A DNA stretch of 18,932 bases from Bacteroidota bacterium. GTDB taxonomy: Bacteria; Bacteroidota; Bacteroidia; Chitinophagales; Saprospiraceae. The position numbers and the translations under genes were made by a program. Location of the stretch: the NCBI GenBank assembly GCA_018969455.1, contig JAGWYI010000017.1, forward strand, positions 1-18,932, written 5' to 3'. This document shows, piece after piece, positions 15,411 through 18,932 of the stretch; position 1 is the first letter of the stretch; the number at the start of each line of letters is the position of its first letter. Below the pieces are notes generated by a model. It was given only the letters and a program-made list of their open reading frames with translations. It was not told the origin of the DNA and ran no database searches.

Positions 15411-16337
15411 ATGCGATCTCTTACCATTTTCCTGCTTCTTGGCGTAATGGGGCTTGGCCAAAGCGCCTGTGTTACCAAAAAGAAATTTCTGGCCCTGCAA
15501 TCGCAGCTCGATACTGCCAACAAAGATTTGGGCGCCTGCGGTACCAAACTCAATAACCTGATGAATCAACTCACCGCCTGTGAGAAAGAAAAAGAAAGGT
15601 TGCAAGGAGAAATCAACACCAACCAACGTGCCATTAAATTGCGCGAAGAACAAATTGCCGACCTCAAAGCGCAAATTGCCGACTTGCAAACGCAGCGCGA
15701 CAAACAAGTAAGCCAGGTGGGAAATCTGACGGTACTGAACCAATCAGCTTCCGAGAACATGCGGGAAACCCTCCAGCAATTGCAGAAAAAAGACCAATAC
15801 ATCCACCTCCTGCAAATGGCCAAAACCAAAGCCGACTCCATCAACCTGGCCCTGGCGGTAAACCTCAAAGGCGTATTAAAAGACGGCCTCGACGACAAAG
15901 ACGTAGAAATTAAAGTGGATAAAACGGTGGTATTCATCAATTTATCTGATAAAATGTTGTACCAAAGCGGCAGCGCAGCGCTCACACCCAAAGCCAACGA
16001 GGTGTTGGCTAAAATTGCAAAAATCGTGGAAAGCCGCCCCGAACTGGAAGTCATGGTGGAAGGCTATACCGATAACCTTCCCATCAAAAACGCGTGCATG
16101 GACGATAACTGGGACCTGAGTGTGAAACGTGCCACCTCGGTGGTAAGAGCCCTGCAAAACAATTTTAAAATTGATCCCAACCGCCTCATTGCTGCCGGCC
16201 GCGGCCAATACAACACCCTGGCAAGCAATGATACGGAAGAAGGTCGTGCCATCAACCGCCGCACGCGCATTATCATTTTGCCGAAAATTAACCAGTTTTA
16301 CGATTTGTTGAACCCAAACAATGTGCCTAATAAATAG
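15411..16337 (+). CDS. OmpA-family peptidoglycan-binding lipoprotein with coiled coil
   Basis: The 308-residue product has a lipoprotein signal peptide with lipobox GQSAC and lipidated Cys20. Residues about 25-140 form a long coiled coil (repeated heptads such as LNNLMNQLTACEKEKERLQ and EEQIADLKAQIADLQ), with three cysteines or isolated breaks at 43 and 57. Residues about 172-290 are an OmpA C-terminal domain: LSDKMLYQSGSAALTPKA, then VEGYTDN with Asp221, and NWDLSVKRATSVVRAL with Arg240, the pair that binds diaminopimelate in peptidoglycan. DPNRLIAAGRGQYNTLASN and GRAINRRTRIII close it. It should be anchored in the outer membrane and hold the cell wall to it. It is often labelled MotB-like, but there is no transmembrane stator helix. 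It has its own promoter candidate and a 147-bp gap upstream. Confidence 0.9.
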   Translation: MRSLTIFLLLGVMGLGQSACVTKKKFLALQSQLDTANKDLGACGTKLNNLMNQLTACEKEKERLQGEINTNQRAIKLREEQIADLKAQIADLQTQRDKQVSQVGNLTVLNQSASENMRETLQQLQKKDQYIHLLQMAKTKADSINLALAVNLKGVLKDGLDDKDVEIKVDKTVVFINLSDKMLYQSGSAALTPKANEVLAKIAKIVESRPELEVMVEGYTDNLPIKNACMDDNWDLSVKRATSVVRALQNNFKIDPNRLIAAGRGQYNTLASNDTEEGRAINRRTRIIILPKINQFYDLLNPNNVPNK

Positions 16338-16347
16338 GCGCTTTTAG

Positions 16348-16376
16348 GGGCAAGGCCCATATCCTGCGCCTTGCCC
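16348..16376 (+). terminator. Hairpin after the OmpA-family gene
   Basis: GGGCAAGGC at 16348-16356 pairs perfectly with GCCTTGCCC at 16368-16376 around an 11-nt loop, 10 bp past the stop codon. The stem is strong, but it is followed by AGCCTGTATT and not by a T run, so it may be a processing or stabilising hairpin as well as a terminator. Confidence 0.55.
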
Positions 16377-16532
16377 AGCCTGTATTGGCCTCGCTGCTTG
16401 TTATTGTGCGTGCGAAGAAACCGTATTTAAACCTCCGAGATGCTGAGTGGCAAACTTTATAACGCCATGCTGCATTTATACTTCACCACGCCGGGTTTGG
16501 GGCACAGCGATCTTTATCAAGCATTAGGAATC

Positions 16533-16573
16533 AGCAATTCGCCCCGTTGCTTTTTGCATTCGGGCGAATTGCT
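16533..16573. terminator. 12-bp perfect inverted repeat
   Basis: AGCAATTCGCCC at 16533-16544 pairs with GGGCGAATTGCT at 16562-16573; the 17-nt loop contains TTTTT. There is no clear T tail on either side. It lies just before the promoter candidate at 16590 and could separate the OmpA transcription unit from it. Confidence 0.45.
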
Positions 16574-16589
16574 TTGAAAGAGACCGCTG

Positions 16590-16620
16590 TTGCAAAATAC
16601 CAAAAAACACCCCATCTTTG
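16590..16620 (+). promoter_or_regulatory. Promoter-like pair TTG-N20-CATCTTTG
   Basis: TTG at 16590-16592 and CATCTTTG at 16613-16620 are separated by 20 bp, within the usual spacing of Bacteroidota -33/-7 promoters, with one mismatch to TAnnTTTG. Transcription should start near 16626-16628. No protein gene begins for over 400 bp downstream, which points to an RNA product or a very long leader. Confidence 0.5.
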
Positions 16621-16625
16621 CATCC

Positions 16626-16768
16626 CTTCACAGGCACCGCTGTTTCTGCGCCGGCTCCAACACCTTTACCATGGAGGCACACAGCGGATTCAAGGAAAGT
16701 TGTTGCCGTTGACTTGTCCGGCTACACACAACTACGCCCAACCCCCGTTCTGTCTGCCTCGTTTTTCT
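16626..16768 (+). ncRNA. Candidate structured RNA or attenuator, family not recognised
   Basis: Downstream of the promoter-like pair a 13-pair closing stem is possible: 16674-16687 (GAGGCACACAGCGG) with 16745-16760 (CCGTTCTGTCTGCCTC), with one C-C mismatch and a TT bulge, then GTTTTT. Inside it AGTTGT 16698-16703 pairs with ACAACT 16728-16733, and GCCG 16705-16708 with CGGC 16719-16722. The strand ACAGCGG (16681-16687) can instead pair with CCGCTGT at 16637-16643, an alternative exclusive of the closing stem. A 13-codon frame, MEAHSGFKESCCR, runs from ATG 16671 to TGA 16710-16712. I cannot match it to SRP RNA, tmRNA, RNase P or 6S RNA. The end near 16768 and the start are inferred. Confidence 0.4.
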
Positions 16769-17056
16769 AAAACCGCGAAGCCTTGGTTTTGCACAAGGTG
16801 GTGTCTGTGAAGGTTTTAACTATTAACTTTTTATAACCGCCTCCCCGGTTTCAATCATTAAGGCATCTTTTAAGTTTTTTTGTCGCAAAAAGTAACGATC
16901 GTGAAATTATTACCGAAAATGCGCTGCGATCGGGGCTAATTCCTGCCATTGTAAAAATCCGATTTTCATTTGGTTCAACTTCTTTGTGCCATCATTTACC
17001 AAAACTTAAAACAGAAACTCCCCTTATTGCCGGAAACATTCCGACCTTGGCTTTGA

Positions 17057-17064
17057 TATCTTTC
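17057..17064 (+). promoter_or_regulatory. Possible -7 box TATCTTTC of the HD-domain gene
   Basis: TATCTTTC differs from TAnnTTTG only in the last base and lies 25 bp before the ATG. No TTG lies at the usual distance; the nearest, at 17027-17029, is 27 bp away. Weak. Confidence 0.3.
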
Positions 17065-17089
17065 GCTCATCTTTTGCCTCTTTCTCCTG

Positions 17090-17638
17090 ATGCACCCAGC
17101 TGTTTCCGAAATTTTGCAACTTTTTAACGAAAAAGGCGCCCTGATGTATGGCGGGGAGGCCGTGACGCAATTGCAGCATGCCCTTCAGGGCGCTACACTA
17201 GCCCGCGCGGCGGGGGCGCCGGCTGCGTTGGTTACTGCGAGCCTTTTGCATGATATTGGCCATTTATTGCACGATTTACCCGAAAATGCAGCCTCCAATG
17301 GCATCGACGACCTGCACGAGAACCGGGCAGTGCAATACCTGAGCGCCTATTTCGGACCTGAAGTAACCGAGCCGGTGCGCCTGCACGTAGATGCCAAACG
17401 GTATCTCTGCGCCACTGAAGCGGGTTACCTGAAAAAACTATCAGCCCCCAGCATTCAGAGTCTGGCCATTCAGGGCGGACCCATGCAGCCACACGAAATA
17501 GCCGTTTTCGAGGCGTCGCCCTTTTACCTGGACGCGGTGCAATTGCGCAAATGGGATGATTCAGCCAAAGACCCAGGCTTGGAAACCGCATCCATCGAAA
17601 CATTTGCATCCGATCTCGCTGCTGCCTTGCGGCAATAA
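17090..17638 (+). CDS. PhnZ-like HD-domain mixed-valent diiron oxygenase (phosphonate degradation type)
   Basis: The 182-residue cytoplasmic protein matches the HD-domain family associated with phosphonate degradation operons. PhnZ and TmpB of that family use a mixed-valent diiron centre and O2 to cleave the C-P bond of 1-hydroxyphosphonates, releasing phosphate. Expected active-site residues are all present: Tyr20 and Glu23 (MYGGEAVTQ), His30, His54-Asp55 and His58 (LLHDIGH), His76 (DDLHE), His99 and Lys103 (RLHVDAKRYLC), and Asp156 (RKWDD). These are four or five positions below the PhnZ numbering. The family signatures LSAPSIQSLAIQGGPM and FEASPF are also seen. PhnZ needs a partner 2-oxoglutarate dioxygenase (PhnY/TmpA); none is in the window. 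The gene lies 22 bp before a secreted YncE/phosphoesterase protein, probably in one operon. The exact substrate is unknown. Confidence 0.88.
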   Translation: MHPAVSEILQLFNEKGALMYGGEAVTQLQHALQGATLARAAGAPAALVTASLLHDIGHLLHDLPENAASNGIDDLHENRAVQYLSAYFGPEVTEPVRLHVDAKRYLCATEAGYLKKLSAPSIQSLAIQGGPMQPHEIAVFEASPFYLDAVQLRKWDDSAKDPGLETASIETFASDLAAALRQ

Positions 17639-17660
17639 GCAACAAAACCTTCCAATTTAT

Positions 17661-18932
17661 ATGAAAAAGTCGATCCTTTTTGCTGTCTGGGTGCTCGTGG
17701 TGGCGCCAGTCATTCTATTTGCTCAATTGCCCGGAAAAAAAGACAATGCCATGTTGTTGTCAAACGGATGGAGTATTTCACCGGCCGGCCGTTCCATTGA
17801 TCTGGGCGATTTGCCCATGAACATGGCGCTTAGCCCCAATCAACAGTGGCTGGCAGTCACCAACAATGGCCAGGGCCTGCATTCTTTACAATTAATAGAT
17901 GCCCAAAAAGGGACTCTCACACATCAGATCATGATTCCTGCCGGCTGGTTGGGGATTTGTTTTGCCGCAGACAATAAAACTTTGTATGTATCGGGAGGAA
18001 ATCAAAATGCTATTATGCGTTATGCCGTGGAAAACAATCAACTCGCGTTGAAAGATACCATTACTTTGGGCAAGCCATGGCCTGTGCGCATTTCGCCAAC
18101 CGGCTTATGCCTCGATGACAAACGCAATTTGCTTTACGTAGTCACCAAAGAAGACAACAGCCTGTATGTGATAGATACCAAAACCAAAAATATTGTAAAG
18201 CGCGATTCTTTGGGAAAGGAAGCATACACTTGCGCGCTTTCACCCGACCGCAAAAATTTGTACATAACCCATTGGGGGGGAAATGAAATGATTGTTTGGA
18301 ATACAGAGAAACGGAGCATCAGCAAGCGTATTCCGGTTGGCGATAACCCCAACGATCTGCTTATTACCAAAAACGGCGCCCTGGCATATGTTGCCTGTGC
18401 CGACGATAACAGCGTTTGTGTGGTTGATTTGAAAACCCATAAAACCATTGAAACCCTGGTCGCATCGCTTTTTCCCAATGCACCTACCGGGTCGACAACC
18501 AATGCGGTAGCGCTTTCTTCCGATGAAAAAACCCTGTTTGTTGCCAATGCCGACAACAATTGCCTTGCTGTTTTTGATGTATCCGTACCGAAGAAAAGCC
18601 GCTCCCTGGGTTTCATCCCAACCGGATGGTACCCAACTTCTGTACGCACGGTGGGTAAAACCATTTACGTTACCAATGGCAAAGGCCTTACCTCTTTCCC
18701 TAATCCGCAAGGCCCCAACCCGGTGAGTGTGGAACAAAATGTGGCGTATCAAAAGGGCGACATCGCCACTTTGCTGAAAATTCAGTACATCGGCAACCTG
18801 ATGAAGGGCTCTTTGAGCATTATCGAAACACCCGATGCTGCAAAACTCGCAGAATATACCCGCCAGGTTTACAAAAATACGCCTTACAATAAAAACCGGG
18901 AAATGACCACGGAAGGCGAGGCGGGTAACCCA
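17661..18932 (+). CDS. Secreted YncE-type beta-propeller protein, probably with a C-terminal phosphoesterase domain (3' truncated by window)
   Basis: An open frame of 424 codons runs from ATG 17661 off the right edge. It has a signal peptide (MKKSILFAVWVLVVAPVILFAQ). Residues about 50-345 are YVTN/NHL-like propeller blades with repeating LYVS, LYVVTKEDNSLYVIDTKT, LYITHWGGNEMIVWNTE, AYVACADDNSVCVVDLKTHKT and LFVANADNNCLAVFDV. After them come GKGLTSFPNPQGPNP and YIGNLMKGSLSII, then TPDAAKLAEYTRQVYKNTPYN. From memory this linker is characteristic of Bacteroidota proteins of about 800-900 residues in which the propeller is followed by an alkaline phosphatase/phosphoesterase domain; that domain would lie beyond the window. 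It should act in the periplasm or at the cell surface. It follows the PhnZ-like gene by 22 bp, so a phosphorus-scavenging link is plausible. Confidence 0.85.
   Translation, partial: MKKSILFAVWVLVVAPVILFAQLPGKKDNAMLLSNGWSISPAGRSIDLGDLPMNMALSPNQQWLAVTNNGQGLHSLQLIDAQKGTLTHQIMIPAGWLGICFAADNKTLYVSGGNQNAIMRYAVENNQLALKDTITLGKPWPVRISPTGLCLDDKRNLLYVVTKEDNSLYVIDTKTKNIVKRDSLGKEAYTCALSPDRKNLYITHWGGNEMIVWNTEKRSISKRIPVGDNPNDLLITKNGALAYVACADDNSVCVVDLKTHKTIETLVASLFPNAPTGSTTNAVALSSDEKTLFVANADNNCLAVFDVSVPKKSRSLGFIPTGWYPTSVRTVGKTIYVTNGKGLTSFPNPQGPNPVSVEQNVAYQKGDIATLLKIQYIGNLMKGSLSIIETPDAAKLAEYTRQVYKNTPYNKNREMTTEGEAGNP

Larger units (their letters stand above)
16338..17089. other. 752-bp region without a convincing protein gene
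   Basis: In order, it holds a hairpin just past the OmpA gene (16348-16376), a segment resembling 7738-7772 (16498-16530), a 12-bp perfect inverted repeat (16533-16573), a -33/-7 promoter-like pair (16590-16620), a foldable segment ending in a T-tract (16626-16768), and an AT-rich leader before the HD-domain gene. An 87-residue frame at 16547-16810 crosses these structures, has no domain and an odd composition, and is rejected. Nothing else was seen in 16770-17089 apart from a TATCTTTC box. Confidence 0.6.

Noticed and set aside
16626..16768. SRP RNA, RNase P RNA, tmRNA or 6S RNA
   Set aside because: The expected signatures (the GGAA/AGCAG SRP loop, RNase P GAGGAAAGTCC, tmRNA tRNA-like ends) were not found; 6S RNA could not be judged by eye, so the segment is left as an unassigned candidate.
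16547..16810. 87-residue plus-strand frame
   Set aside because: It crosses inverted repeats, a promoter-like pair and a T-tract, is rich in Pro, Cys and Leu without a pattern, and has no domain.
18134..18752. Two overlapping minus-strand frames of 176 and 170 residues
   Set aside because: They are antisense to the plus-strand propeller protein, which has a signal peptide and regular blade repeats and is open to the window edge.

Overview
The window looks like chromosome of a Bacteroidota bacterium, most likely of the Saprospiria/Chitinophagia type. The reasons are a secreted metalloprotease with a type IX secretion (T9SS) C-terminal sorting domain, start codons without Shine-Dalgarno sequences, several promoter matches to the Bacteroidota -7 consensus TAnnTTTG, lipoprotein-type adaptor and outer-membrane factors in an RND efflux operon, and a YncE/phosphoesterase protein of a type common in this phylum. 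No rRNA, tRNA, CRISPR array, transposase or phage gene was seen.

Layout. Positions 2-364 hold the 3' end of a proline-iminopeptidase-like alpha/beta hydrolase, convergent with a YbjN-like small cytoplasmic protein (421-897, minus) across a shared terminator. A cysteine-rich putative secreted protein (1287-1706) follows, then a complete tripartite RND efflux operon (2013-7704: lipoprotein adaptor, HAE1-type inner-membrane pump, lipoprotein TolC-like channel) closed by a bidirectional terminator. On the minus strand come a small unknown protein (8757-9125) and a protein whose C-terminal half resembles the NuiA nuclease inhibitor (7899-8705). A pair of identical 93-bp palindromic repeats (9230-9322, 9378-9470) separates these from a large T9SS-exported metzincin with four FN3 domains (9529-12201, minus).

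The right half is on the plus strand. It holds a class IV aminotransferase/PabC-like enzyme (12243-13073), a biotin carboxylase of acyl-CoA carboxylase type (13186-14658) preceded by a cluster of inverted repeats that looks like an operator, an outer-membrane beta-barrel protein overlapping it (14637-15263), and an OmpA-family coiled-coil lipoprotein (15411-16337). A 752-bp stretch without a convincing protein gene follows. It contains a promoter-like sequence, a foldable segment and a T-tract that together suggest an unannotated structured RNA or attenuator. The last two genes are a PhnZ-like HD-domain oxygenase (17090-17638) and, 22 bp later, the start of a secreted YncE beta-propeller protein (17661 to the window end) that probably continues into an alkaline-phosphatase/phosphoesterase domain. 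Together these two suggest organophosphonate or organophosphate phosphorus scavenging.

Most genes are housekeeping or envelope functions of known families. The least ordinary items are the NuiA-like fusion, the PhnZ-like/YncE pair, the putative RNA at 16590-16768, the operator cluster before the biotin carboxylase, and the palindromic repeat pair. Family names rest on remembered motifs, not on database searches.
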